Part shown: positions 54,988 to 62,612 of the stretch, in pieces
Layout: the number at the start of each line of letters is the position of its first letter
Position numbering within the stretch: the first letter of the stretch is position 1
From: Azoarcus sp. DN11
Lineage (GTDB): Bacteria; Pseudomonadota; Gammaproteobacteria; Burkholderiales; Rhodocyclaceae
Length of the DNA: 64,000 nt
Direction of reading: 5' to 3'
NCBI RefSeq assembly: GCF_003628555.1
Contig: NZ_CP021731.1
Coordinates: forward strand, 2,728,001-2,792,000
Notes under the pieces: generated by a model
Databases searched by the model: none
Seen by the model: the letters and a program-made list of their open reading frames with translations, nothing else
What the model was told of the DNA's origin: nothing
Position numbers and translations under genes: made by a program

Positions 54988-55055
54988 CCATACGCATAAG
55001 TATGGATTGCATACGGTACCGTATGGTCATCCTTTAGTCAATACTAGGTCGTATG
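54988..55055. promoter_or_regulatory. Three TetR-type operators between etfB and tetR
   Basis: Three 16-bp sites share the pattern CATAC-N6-GTATG: CATACGCATAAGTATG (54989-55004), the perfect palindrome CATACGGTACCGTATG (55010-55025), and AATACTAGGTCGTATG (55040-55055, one arm base off). Their centres are 21 and 30 bp apart, close to whole turns of the helix, and the last overlaps the tetR start codon. They are in the right place for control of both etfBA and tetR. Confidence 0.72.
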
Positions 55056-55664
55056 GAAAACAAGCTCTCAAAACCGCGCGTCCAGCTCGATCGCAATGCC
55101 TGGGTGAGTGCCGCCACGGAGGTCCTCGCCGAGGAAGGGATCGCCGGGCTGCGGGTCGAAGTGCTCGCAAAACGCCTGAAAGTCACCAAGGGCAGTTTCT
55201 ATTGGCATTTTCAGGATCGCCGCGACCTGCTGCTCGCCGTCCTCCAGGTGTGGAAGGACGGGCGCATCCGCGACATCGTCAAGCAGACGCGCGCCCAGCC
55301 GGGCCGCGAGCTGGAGCAGATATATCACGTCATCGACGTCTACAGCACCAGCCGCAGCCGGCGCGGTGCGCTGATCGAACTCGCGGTGCGCGACTGGGCG
55401 CGGCGCGACCCGGATGCTGCGGCGATCGTCGCCGAAGTGGACGACATCCGCCTGCGCTGCGCACGCGATCTCTTCCTCGCCTGCGGCGTGCCGATGGAGG
55501 AAGCGTCGAGCCGCTGCATGCTGCTCTACGCTTACGTGTTCGGGATCTCGCTGATGATCTACGACAAGTTCGACAGCGACGTCGCGCGCCTGAAGCGGGA
55601 TATCGCAGATCTCATCGCGCAGTCGGCCAGCATGAAGCTGAAAGCGGCAACGGCAGCCTCCTGA
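55053..55664 (+). CDS. TetR family regulator divergent from etfBA
   Basis: 203 residues. The N-terminal HTH is typical (AATEVLAEEGIAGLRVEVLA, KRLKVTKGSFYWHFQDRRDL), with a helical C-terminal ligand domain. TetR regulators next to etfBA or acyl-CoA dehydrogenase genes usually sense acyl-CoA, so control of the adjacent ETF and acyl-CoA dehydrogenase genes is likely. The ATG lies inside the third operator-like site, implying autorepression. ATG 55053 is the first start in frame. Confidence 0.92.
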   Translation: MENKLSKPRVQLDRNAWVSAATEVLAEEGIAGLRVEVLAKRLKVTKGSFYWHFQDRRDLLLAVLQVWKDGRIRDIVKQTRAQPGRELEQIYHVIDVYSTSRSRRGALIELAVRDWARRDPDAAAIVAEVDDIRLRCARDLFLACGVPMEEASSRCMLLYAYVFGISLMIYDKFDSDVARLKRDIADLIAQSASMKLKAATAAS

Positions 55665-55686
55665 GACGGGTCGCGCGACGCGCCGG

Positions 55687-56457
55687 TCATCCCGGCGGCA
55701 GCGCGGGAAAGATCGCGCGGGCGTTCCGGCTGGTCGCGGCGACGATCTCCGGATAAGGCACGGCACGGAGGTCGGCCAGGACTTGCGCAAAGCGCGCGAT
55801 GTTCGCCGGCTCGTTGCGCCCGCCCTGCGCCCAGGCCGGTGGAATGTCCGGCGCGTCCGTTTCAAGCACGATCGACTCCAGCGGCAGGGTGGCCGCGAGC
55901 GAGCGGATGCGGCGGGAGCCGTCGAACGTCATCGCCCCGCCGAACCCCAGCTTGAACCCCAGCGCGGCGAAGACGTCGGCCTGCTGACGGCTGCCATTGA
56001 AGGCATGCGCGATGCCGCCCGGAACTTCGATGCGGCGCAAGTGCTTGAGGATGTCGTCCACGGCGCGGCGGACGTGCAGGATCACGGGCAGCCCGAATCG
56101 GCGGGCAAGCTTCAGTTGCGCGACGAAGAACAGCTCCTGCCGGGCTCGGTCCAGATCGTGCACGAAAAAGTCGAGGCCGATCTCCCCCACGGCAATCGCA
56201 CGCCCGTTTGCGAGGCGCTCTTCGAGGATGCCGAGATCGTCCAGTTCGGCATGGTCGACGTACAGCGGATGGATCCCGAAGGCATGGGCGATGTCCAGGT
56301 TGGCAGCCGACAGCGCGGCCACCCGGTCGAAACCGGCCGCGTCGACGGCCGGCACGACGAAGCCGCCAACACCCGCCGCACGCGCGGCCGCCAGGACCGC
56401 GGCGCGGTCGCCACCGAACTCGGCGGCATCCAGGTGGATGTGCGTATCGACGAGCAT
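55687..56457 (-). CDS. TatD family deoxyribonuclease
   Basis: 256 residues, a TIM-barrel metal-dependent hydrolase. Family motifs are present: the metal-binding DTHIHLD (4-10), the barrel glutamate in VGEIGLDFFVHD, PVILHVRRAVDD, GIAHAFNGSRQQ and the late VLETDAPDIPPAW. TatD-like enzymes degrade DNA 3' to 5' or act on D-aminoacyl-tRNA. Whether this is TatD or a YcfH/YjjV-type paralogue cannot be told by eye. It converges with the TetR gene across 22 bp. Confidence 0.9.
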   Translation of the reverse strand: MLVDTHIHLDAAEFGGDRAAVLAAARAAGVGGFVVPAVDAAGFDRVAALSAANLDIAHAFGIHPLYVDHAELDDLGILEERLANGRAIAVGEIGLDFFVHDLDRARQELFFVAQLKLARRFGLPVILHVRRAVDDILKHLRRIEVPGGIAHAFNGSRQQADVFAALGFKLGFGGAMTFDGSRRIRSLAATLPLESIVLETDAPDIPPAWAQGGRNEPANIARFAQVLADLRAVPYPEIVAATSRNARAIFPALPPG

Positions 56458-56509
56458 CGTCCGGGCACCGGCTTGTCAGGCAGGGCTCGCCGGCCCCGCC
56501 CCGATGCGC

Positions 56510-57313
56510 TCAGCGGCCGCGCCACTCCGGCTTGCGCTTGGCGATGAAGGCGTCGATGCCCTCGGCGGCGTCCTCGCTCATCATGTTGCACGCCATCGTC
56601 TCCGCGGCCATCTGGTACGCGGCCTCCATGCCCATCTCGAGCTGGCGGTAGAACATCTGCTTGCCCATGCGGATCGCGAGTGGCGACTTGGCGCAGATGG
56701 CGGCGGCGAGCTTCGCGATTTCGGCGTCGAGCGCATCGAGCGGCACGACCCGATTCACGAGCCCGCGGCGCTGCGCTTCCGCGGCGTCGATGAAATCGCC
56801 GGTGACGAGCATCTCGAACGCTTCCTTGCGTCCCATGTTGCGCGACAGTCCCACGCTCGGGGTCGCGCAGAAGAGGCCGACATTGATGCCGGAAACCGCA
56901 AAACGCGCCACGTCCGCGGCGACGGCGAGGTCGCACATCGACACCAGCTGGCAGCCGGCCGCAGTCGCGATGCCGTGGACACGGGCGATGACGGGCTGCG
57001 GCAGCTCGGTGAGCTTGACCATGAACTTGCCGCAGAGGCGGAAGAGGTCCTGCTGGAACTGCAGGGTGTGGTTGCCGCGCATTTCCTTCAGATCGTGCCC
57101 GGCGCAGAAGGCCTTGCCCTCGCCTGCCAGCACCAGGACGCGCACGCTGCCGTCGCGGGCGATCGTGTCGACCTCGGCGATCAGTGCTTCGAGCATCGCG
57201 CGCGAGAGGGAGTTGAACTGTCCGGGACGGTTGAGGGTGAGCCAGGCCACGCCCCCTTCGTCGCGGCGCAGCAGGAGCGGTGCGTTGTCTGACTGCCGAG
57301 GCAATGCGCTCAT
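56510..57313 (-). CDS. Crotonase-fold protein, ECHDC3-like enoyl-CoA hydratase
   Basis: 267 residues. The crotonase fold is clear: the oxyanion hole FCAGHDLKEMRGN and the second one in GIATAAGCQLVSMCDL, then GINVGLFCATPSVGLSRNMG and MLVTGDFIDAAEAQRRGLV. The pattern matches ECHDC3-type proteins. In standard enoyl-CoA hydratases two catalytic glutamates lie in the GGGCEL and FxxPE positions; here they read CQL and VSG, so both look replaced. It may be a hydratase of altered chemistry or not a hydratase. ATG 57313 with GGGAGA upstream is preferred over 57367. Confidence 0.88.
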   Translation of the reverse strand: MSALPRQSDNAPLLLRRDEGGVAWLTLNRPGQFNSLSRAMLEALIAEVDTIARDGSVRVLVLAGEGKAFCAGHDLKEMRGNHTLQFQQDLFRLCGKFMVKLTELPQPVIARVHGIATAAGCQLVSMCDLAVAADVARFAVSGINVGLFCATPSVGLSRNMGRKEAFEMLVTGDFIDAAEAQRRGLVNRVVPLDALDAEIAKLAAAICAKSPLAIRMGKQMFYRQLEMGMEAAYQMAAETMACNMMSEDAAEGIDAFIAKRKPEWRGR

Positions 57314-57405
57314 GGTCTTGTCTCCCGGGATCGTTCTGTAAGTGCTGGAAATCCGATTTTGCCCCATCCGCGCGGCGAGCGGATTTCGGCAAGCAGCCCG
57401 ACGGC

Positions 57406-58053
57406 CTAGCGACGGCAGCCCGAGCGCACCTCGGCCGCGCCCGAATCGACGCTGGCGAGCCAGGCCGCAATTTCCCGCGCCAGCTCATCGCCCGCCTTGC
57501 GGAAGGCAACGACGCCGCCCCTCGCGTCCCGCGTGGACGCGGGCTCGCGCAGGTCGAACGCCCGCCGCGCCAGCACATTCTCCCCGCGCGGCGACAGGAG
57601 CTCGGCGCGTGCGACGATGACGGCCCTGCTCCCTTCTGCCGAGTCGAACACCTGCGCAAACTCGTCGAGATCCAGGCGCAGGCGGCATCCGGCTGCGGCT
57701 GACGGTGGCACGGAAAAAGCCTGCAGCAGGCGCCGCTCCAGCAGCTCCGCAGGCGCCGCCGCCCAGCGGCTTTCGGCATAAACCTGGCGCTGGGCCGGCT
57801 GGCGATAGTCCAGTCGATACTGCATCGCCGGGGTCGCGAGCCAGGACGGCGCACGAACTTCCAGCTTCGCCGGCGCAACCGCCGGACTCGCCCCAACCGC
57901 TTCGGCCAGCCCGAGATCGTACAAGGCGGGGGCTTCCGGCCGCGCCGGAAAATTACCGCATCCATACAGGGAAAGGCCGAGTCCGAGGATGAAAACGGCT
58001 CCTGCTGCCCGCCTCCAGGCGCGAAGTTTCATGTGGCTCTCGTGAAGATTCAT
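57406..58053 (-). CDS. ABC transport auxiliary lipoprotein (PqiC/LetAB-type)
   Basis: 215 residues from ATG 58053, which overlaps the MCE gene stop (ATGA); ATG 58032 is a second possible start. A lipobox LSLYGCG (cysteine near residue 32) makes it a lipoprotein. The remainder matches the ABC-type transport auxiliary domain (PAMQYRLDYRQPAQRQVYAESRWAAAP shortened here to key parts PAMQYRLDY, RQVYAESRWA, LERRLLQAF). These lipoproteins sit at the outer membrane and work with MCE lipid-transport systems. It ends the ppx-Mla-like operon. Confidence 0.85.
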   Translation of the reverse strand: MNLHESHMKLRAWRRAAGAVFILGLGLSLYGCGNFPARPEAPALYDLGLAEAVGASPAVAPAKLEVRAPSWLATPAMQYRLDYRQPAQRQVYAESRWAAAPAELLERRLLQAFSVPPSAAAGCRLRLDLDEFAQVFDSAEGSRAVIVARAELLSPRGENVLARRAFDLREPASTRDARGGVVAFRKAGDELAREIAAWLASVDSGAAEVRSGCRR

Positions 58054-59003
58054 TTTGCCGGATGCGCTGTTTCCTCGAACCCCGGTTCGCCCGGACCAGG
58101 CGGTGCAGGCGGGCGTCCGAGGAGCAGCATTTGCGGGGAGGCATCGACTTCCGCAGCAAGGAGCCCGATGCGCTGCGACGTTCCCTTCAGTTCCTTGAGT
58201 AGCGCTTCGAGTTGCGGCAGGGTCTCGTCGGTGAGCCGTTCGCCGGTCGCCCCCGTGGCGGCATCGACACGCTCGGCCAGTCCCTGCAGCCTCGCCATCA
58301 GGGCCTTGAGTTCGCCGATGGCCGGCCCGGCATCGGCACTCGCGCGTTCGAGGTTCTGCACGGTGTTCGAAAGCCGGGCGAGGTTTTCGCGGTTCAGCGC
58401 CGCCCGGATGGACGCCAGCGTCCTCGGCGCGTCGGCAAAGGTCCGGTCGGCGCCTGCCGCCACCGACTCCAGCCGCTGCAGCGTGCTGCCGATCCGCCGG
58501 ATGTTCTCGTCGGTGGCCAGCTCGCCGAGCTTGTCCGCCACGTGCTTGAGCTGACGCGCGGCATCGAGGGCCGTATCGGTGAGGCGTTCCATGGTCCCCG
58601 GATCGAGCTTCAGCCTTGGCGGCTCCTCGCCCTCGCCGACCAGCGGCGCCGGATCCTCGCCGCGATCATTGAGCTGAACGTAAGCCAGTCCCGTAACCCC
58701 CTGGTAGGCGAGCGTGGCCCGGGTTCCCCGCGTCAGCGGGATGTCGTTCCGCAACCGGATCACGACCAGGATCTTGCGCGGGTCGTCGGGGTCGATCGTG
58801 ATATCGGACACTTTTCCCGCCGGGATGCCCCGGTAGCGCACCCTGGCCTCGAGGTTGAGGCCGGTGACATTGCCCGAAGATTCCAGGATGTAAGTGCGCT
58901 GGGAATCGCTGTCGTCCGAGAACCACCACAGGGACGCGATCAGCGCGGTCCCGAGGACGATGGCAAAGAGTCCGGCCGCGAGGGCGTGCGAACGATTCTC
59001 CAT
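58050..59003 (-). CDS. MCE-domain lipid transport protein (MlaD-like)
   Basis: 317 residues. One N-terminal membrane helix (LAAGLFAIVLGTALIASLWW) is followed by a single MCE domain (about 38-115, with GNVTGLNLEARVRYRGIPAG and the family ITIDPDDPRKILVVIRL) and a long helical tail (about 130-290) that likely builds the hexameric channel. It presents lipids across the periplasm. It is longer than E. coli MlaD (about 183 residues) because of the tail. It shares one base with the ATPase gene upstream. Confidence 0.93.
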   Translation of the reverse strand: MENRSHALAAGLFAIVLGTALIASLWWFSDDSDSQRTYILESSGNVTGLNLEARVRYRGIPAGKVSDITIDPDDPRKILVVIRLRNDIPLTRGTRATLAYQGVTGLAYVQLNDRGEDPAPLVGEGEEPPRLKLDPGTMERLTDTALDAARQLKHVADKLGELATDENIRRIGSTLQRLESVAAGADRTFADAPRTLASIRAALNRENLARLSNTVQNLERASADAGPAIGELKALMARLQGLAERVDAATGATGERLTDETLPQLEALLKELKGTSQRIGLLAAEVDASPQMLLLGRPPAPPGPGEPGFEETAHPAK

Positions 59004-59782
59004 CAGCGCGCGCTTCCGGTCCGGGCGATCGACCGCAGCCCCAATGGCTTGCGGAAGAAACTCTCGACAAAGGGGTGGTCCAGTTCCATCGTTTCCTCGA
59101 GCGCGGCACAGCTGACGATCCGTCGATCGGAAAGTATGGCGATTTTCGTCGCCAGCGCGGCGAGCGTGTCGACATCATGACTCACGAGCACCACGGTCAA
59201 TCCCAGTTGCCGCTGCAGGCTGCGGACGAGTTCCACGAACGCCAGGCTGCGATCCGGGTCGAGCCCCGCCGTGGGTTCGTCGAGCAGCAGCAGTTCGGGC
59301 TCCAGCGCGAGGGCACGCGCCAGGGCAACCCGCTTCACCATGCCGCCGGAGAGTTCCGCCGGCATCAGCAGGGCTGTCGAGGGCTCGAGTTCGACCATGG
59401 CGAGCTTGAGTGCGACCAGGTTGGCGATTTCGGCGTGAGTCGCGAGGCGCAGTTCCCGCAGCGGGAAGCCGATATTCTCGGCGACATTCAGCGCCGAGAA
59501 GAGCGCGCCGTGCTGGAACAGGACGCCGAAGCGGCGGCGGCGCGTGCGTTGTTCCTTGATACTGCCGGAAAACAGCGGAGCGCCGAAGACCGACACTTCC
59601 CCCGCGGCCGGACGCGTGAGGCCGATGATGTGGCGCAGGAGCGTCGTTTTGCCGCTGCCCGAGCCGCCCACCAGCGCGACGACCTCGCCCCGCGCCACGG
59701 TGAGATCGACGCCCTCGTGCACCACCTTCGTACCGAAACGCGTGACGATGCCGCGCAGTTCGATCACCGGTCTGGCGTTCAC
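59003..59782 (-). CDS. ABC transporter ATP-binding protein (MlaF-like)
   Basis: 259 residues from GTG 59782 (GTGAACGCC), which overlaps the permease stop (GTGA). Walker A is GGSGSGKTT (39-47), Q-loop FGVLFQHGALFSALNVAENI, signature ELSGGMVKRVALARAL, Walker B LLLLDEPTAGLDPD, and H-loop VSHDVDTL. The MVKRVALAR signature and the GALFSALNV Q-loop are typical of MlaF rather than other ABC families. It drives the lipid transporter with the MlaE-like permease. Confidence 0.93.
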   Translation of the reverse strand: MNARPVIELRGIVTRFGTKVVHEGVDLTVARGEVVALVGGSGSGKTTLLRHIIGLTRPAAGEVSVFGAPLFSGSIKEQRTRRRRFGVLFQHGALFSALNVAENIGFPLRELRLATHAEIANLVALKLAMVELEPSTALLMPAELSGGMVKRVALARALALEPELLLLDEPTAGLDPDRSLAFVELVRSLQRQLGLTVVLVSHDVDTLAALATKIAILSDRRIVSCAALEETMELDHPFVESFFRKPLGLRSIARTGSAR

Positions 59783-60888
59783 CGCGGCACCCCGATCGAG
59801 CGCGTGGCGATCGCGAACAAGGCATCGACAAGGATCACGACGGTGATCGAGGAGACGACCGAGGCGGTCGTATTCGCCGACAGGCTCTCCGTGTTCGGAC
59901 TGGTGCGCAGCCCGAAATGGCAGGCAACGAGCGCGATCATCAGCCCGAACGCGGCGCCCTTGCCGAAGCCGATGAAGAGGTTGGCGAGCGGCACCACCTG
60001 CGGCAGGCGCTCGATGAAGAAAGTCATGCCGAGATCGAGCTGGAGCCACGCCGACAGCATGCCGCCGAGGAGCGCGACCCCCGACGTCCACAACACCAGC
60101 AGCGGCATGGCCAGGGTCAGCGCGATCACCTTCGGCAGCACGAGCCGGATCGTGCGCGAGATGCCCATCGCCGACAGCGCGTCGATTTCCTCTGTCACCC
60201 GCATCACGCCCAGTTGCGCCGTCATGGCCGACCCGGAGCGCCCGGCGACCAGCACCGATACGAGCACCGGCCCCAACTCGCGGATGATGCCCAGCCCAAG
60301 GATGTTGACGATGTAGAGATCCGCCCCGAAGGCGCGCAGCTGAAGGGCCGACAGGTAGGACAGCACGACGCCGATGAGGAAGCCCACCAGCGCCGCGACC
60401 GGCATCGCCTTCAGGCCGACTTTGTAGACGTTGGCCGAGATCTCGCGCAGTGGCCACTCGCGCGGGTGGCGCGTCAGATAGGCGAGATCGAGGAAGAGCT
60501 GTCCGAACAGACGGATGAAGCCGAGCGCATGCCCCCCGAATGCCAGCAGGGCGCTGCCGAGCGCGATGATCGCGCCGAGCGCGCTGAATCCCGGCCGCCG
60601 CGGCAGGCTTGCATGCGCGTTTTCGGCGATTCGCGCGATGATCGCGCGCAGTTCGTCGCCGATCTCGACAGACGCCGGCCAGCGCTTTCCCCACGCATGC
60701 CACAGCAGCGCCGCCCCGAAGCTATCGAGCCGCGAGATGTCCTGCAGCGACCACGTGACTTCGTCGCGTCTGGCCGCCAGTTCCGCGCGGAAGGCGTCGA
60801 GGTGCGGCGCGAGGGCCCGCAGGGTCCAGTCTCCCTGTAGCCGCACCACCCGCATTGCCGGATCGGCGACGATGCCGGGGCTGCGCAT
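59779..60888 (-). CDS. MlaE-family permease fused to a STAS (MlaB-like) domain
   Basis: 369 residues. The C-terminal ~260 residues are an MlaE permease with five to six helices and the motifs VYKVGLKAMPVAALVGFLIG, GLGIIRELGPVLVSVLVAGR, GSAMTAQLGVMRVTEEIDAL and ATRSIGVPR at the end. The first ~95 residues (VVRLQGDWTLRALAPHLDAF, VTWSLQDISRLDSFGAALLW) look like a STAS domain, the fold of MlaB. The fusion explains why no separate mlaB gene is present. It starts 7 bp after ppx. Confidence 0.93.
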   Translation of the reverse strand: MRSPGIVADPAMRVVRLQGDWTLRALAPHLDAFRAELAARRDEVTWSLQDISRLDSFGAALLWHAWGKRWPASVEIGDELRAIIARIAENAHASLPRRPGFSALGAIIALGSALLAFGGHALGFIRLFGQLFLDLAYLTRHPREWPLREISANVYKVGLKAMPVAALVGFLIGVVLSYLSALQLRAFGADLYIVNILGLGIIRELGPVLVSVLVAGRSGSAMTAQLGVMRVTEEIDALSAMGISRTIRLVLPKVIALTLAMPLLVLWTSGVALLGGMLSAWLQLDLGMTFFIERLPQVVPLANLFIGFGKGAAFGLMIALVACHFGLRTSPNTESLSANTTASVVSSITVVILVDALFAIATRSIGVPR

Positions 60889-60895
60889 CGCGTCC

Positions 60896-62416
60896 TCAGG
60901 CCGCGAGCGTACGACCGGGATGCATGTGCAGGACGAGGCTGCGGCCGACCGAGAACCATTGCCGCTGTTCTTCGTCGATCGCAGCCGCCGTAAGCGGCAA
61001 TTGCTTGAGCCAGCCTTCGCGGGCGGTCACGACAAAACCGCGGCCATCGCACCGGATCTCGACCGGGGGGACGCCGCGGCCGTCGCGCGCGCGATGCAGG
61101 ACGGCGGCCAGCCGCAAGCACAGGATCAGCTGCCAGTCGGGGCTGTCCGGATCGAGTGCCGCGACCCGCTCGAGCTTGCCGCGATGAGCGAGCACGAGGC
61201 GCGCGAGCCGCCCCTGGTCCATGCGCGAGAAACCCGGCATGTCGGCGTTCGCGAGAATGTAGGCGCTGTGCTTGTGGTAGCTGGAGTGGGCGACGGAAAT
61301 GCCGATCTCGTGCAGCATGGCGGCCCAGCGCAGGAAGCGCAGGTCGGGATGCTGGCCGTTGCCGTTGCCGCTGTTGTTCGCACTTTCGGGAACGAGGCCC
61401 GCGAACAGGTGCGCCGCGGTGTTCGCGACTTCGTCGGCCTGCCGGCGATCGACACTGTAACGCGCGACGAATGCCGATACGGTCGCATCGCGCAGGTCGT
61501 GGTGATGGTACCGCCCCAGGAGGTCGTACAGCACGCCCAGCCGCAACGCACCCTCCGAAAACACCATGCGCTCGATGCCGAATTCCTTGAATACGGCGGA
61601 CATGATCGCAAATCCGCCCAGAAGAACGGGCAGGCGGTCCGCCCTGAGCCCGGCGAGCTGGAGGCGGTCGAGACTCCCGGCACGCAACAGCACGGCCTTG
61701 AGGCGCTCCAGACCCTCGCGGGTGATGCCGCCCTCCGACAGGCCGTTCTGCTCCAGGATCTCGATCAGCGCCTTGGCCGAGCCGCTGGAGCCCACCGCCA
61801 CTTCCCAGCCGGCCTCGCGGTAGGCGTGCGCAATCGTCTGCAGTTCCCGGCTGGCTGCCATCTCGGCATCCTTGAGGGCGCGCTTGTCGACCCGCCCGTC
61901 GGGAAAGTGCTGGAGGCTGTAGCTGACGCAACCCATGTACAGCGATTCGAGGAGGATGGGTTCGAAGCTCTTGCCAATAATGAATTCGGTCGAACCGCCG
62001 CCGATGTCGACCACCAGCTGTTGGCGGTGCGGATCCGGCAAGGTGTGCGCGACGCCGACGTAGATGAGTCGTGCCTCCTCGCGCCCGGCAATGACTTCGA
62101 TCGGAACGCCGAGCGCGGCCTCGGCCTGTACCAGGAACTCGGGCGCATTCTTTGCGACCCGCAGGGTGTTCGTCGCCACGGCACGCACGGAATCGTTGTC
62201 GAACCCGCGCAGGCGCTCGTTAAAACGCAGCAGCGCCGCGAGGCCGCGCTGCTGCGATGCAACATCCAACACCTTGGCGGGGGACAAGCCCGCTGCCAGG
62301 CGCACCGCCTCCTTCAGCCCGTCGAGCGGATAGATCTGGTCGTTCACGATCCTGCCGACCTGCAGCCGGAAACTGTTGGAACCGAGATCGATCGCGGCGA
62401 TCAGCTCTTGCATCAT
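60896..62416 (-). CDS. ppx: Exopolyphosphatase / guanosine pentaphosphatase
   Basis: 506 residues, full length for Ppx/GppA (E. coli Ppx 513). It removes phosphate from the ends of polyphosphate and may cleave pppGpp. Actin-like ATPase motifs are AAIDLGSNSFRLQVGRI (residues 6-22) and VVDIGGGSTEFIIGKS (near 145). The C-terminal HD-like domain has MLHEIGISVAHSSYHKHSAY near residue 380. Two adjacent ATGs (62416, 62413) are possible starts. It is divergent from ppk, the opposing enzyme, and leads the Mla-like operon. Confidence 0.95.
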   Translation of the reverse strand: MMQELIAAIDLGSNSFRLQVGRIVNDQIYPLDGLKEAVRLAAGLSPAKVLDVASQQRGLAALLRFNERLRGFDNDSVRAVATNTLRVAKNAPEFLVQAEAALGVPIEVIAGREEARLIYVGVAHTLPDPHRQQLVVDIGGGSTEFIIGKSFEPILLESLYMGCVSYSLQHFPDGRVDKRALKDAEMAASRELQTIAHAYREAGWEVAVGSSGSAKALIEILEQNGLSEGGITREGLERLKAVLLRAGSLDRLQLAGLRADRLPVLLGGFAIMSAVFKEFGIERMVFSEGALRLGVLYDLLGRYHHHDLRDATVSAFVARYSVDRRQADEVANTAAHLFAGLVPESANNSGNGNGQHPDLRFLRWAAMLHEIGISVAHSSYHKHSAYILANADMPGFSRMDQGRLARLVLAHRGKLERVAALDPDSPDWQLILCLRLAAVLHRARDGRGVPPVEIRCDGRGFVVTAREGWLKQLPLTAAAIDEEQRQWFSVGRSLVLHMHPGRTLAA

Positions 62417-62612
62417 GGTTTTGGGTTCGGGGCGACGGCGGGGGTGCAATGCGCGGGATTCTATCATCCCGCCGGAGGATGGTTTTCGGCGGCGACGGCT
62501 TTTACGTCGATGCTGCGGCGCACACGGACACCGGGAACACTTCACGCCGTCATGTTTTCGCAACACGAATGTCACATAATCGCATGAACGATCCCCTCCC
62601 CGCGCCCTTCCC
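62417..62612. promoter_or_regulatory. Divergent ppx/ppk promoter region
   Basis: This 196-bp region separates ppx and ppk. CCGTCAT (62547-62553) and ATGTCAC (62569-62575) carry GTCA 22 bp apart, two turns of an 11-bp Pho-box period, with a poor middle unit (GCAA at 62560-62563). A PhoB site is conceivable but weak. I see no clear -10/-35 pair for either gene. Confidence 0.3.

Noticed and set aside
59003-60703. One long 566-codon minus-strand frame covering the ATPase and part of the permease region
   Set aside because: The ATPase begins at GTG 59782; upstream codons in this frame are an out-of-frame reading of the MlaE-like permease gene.
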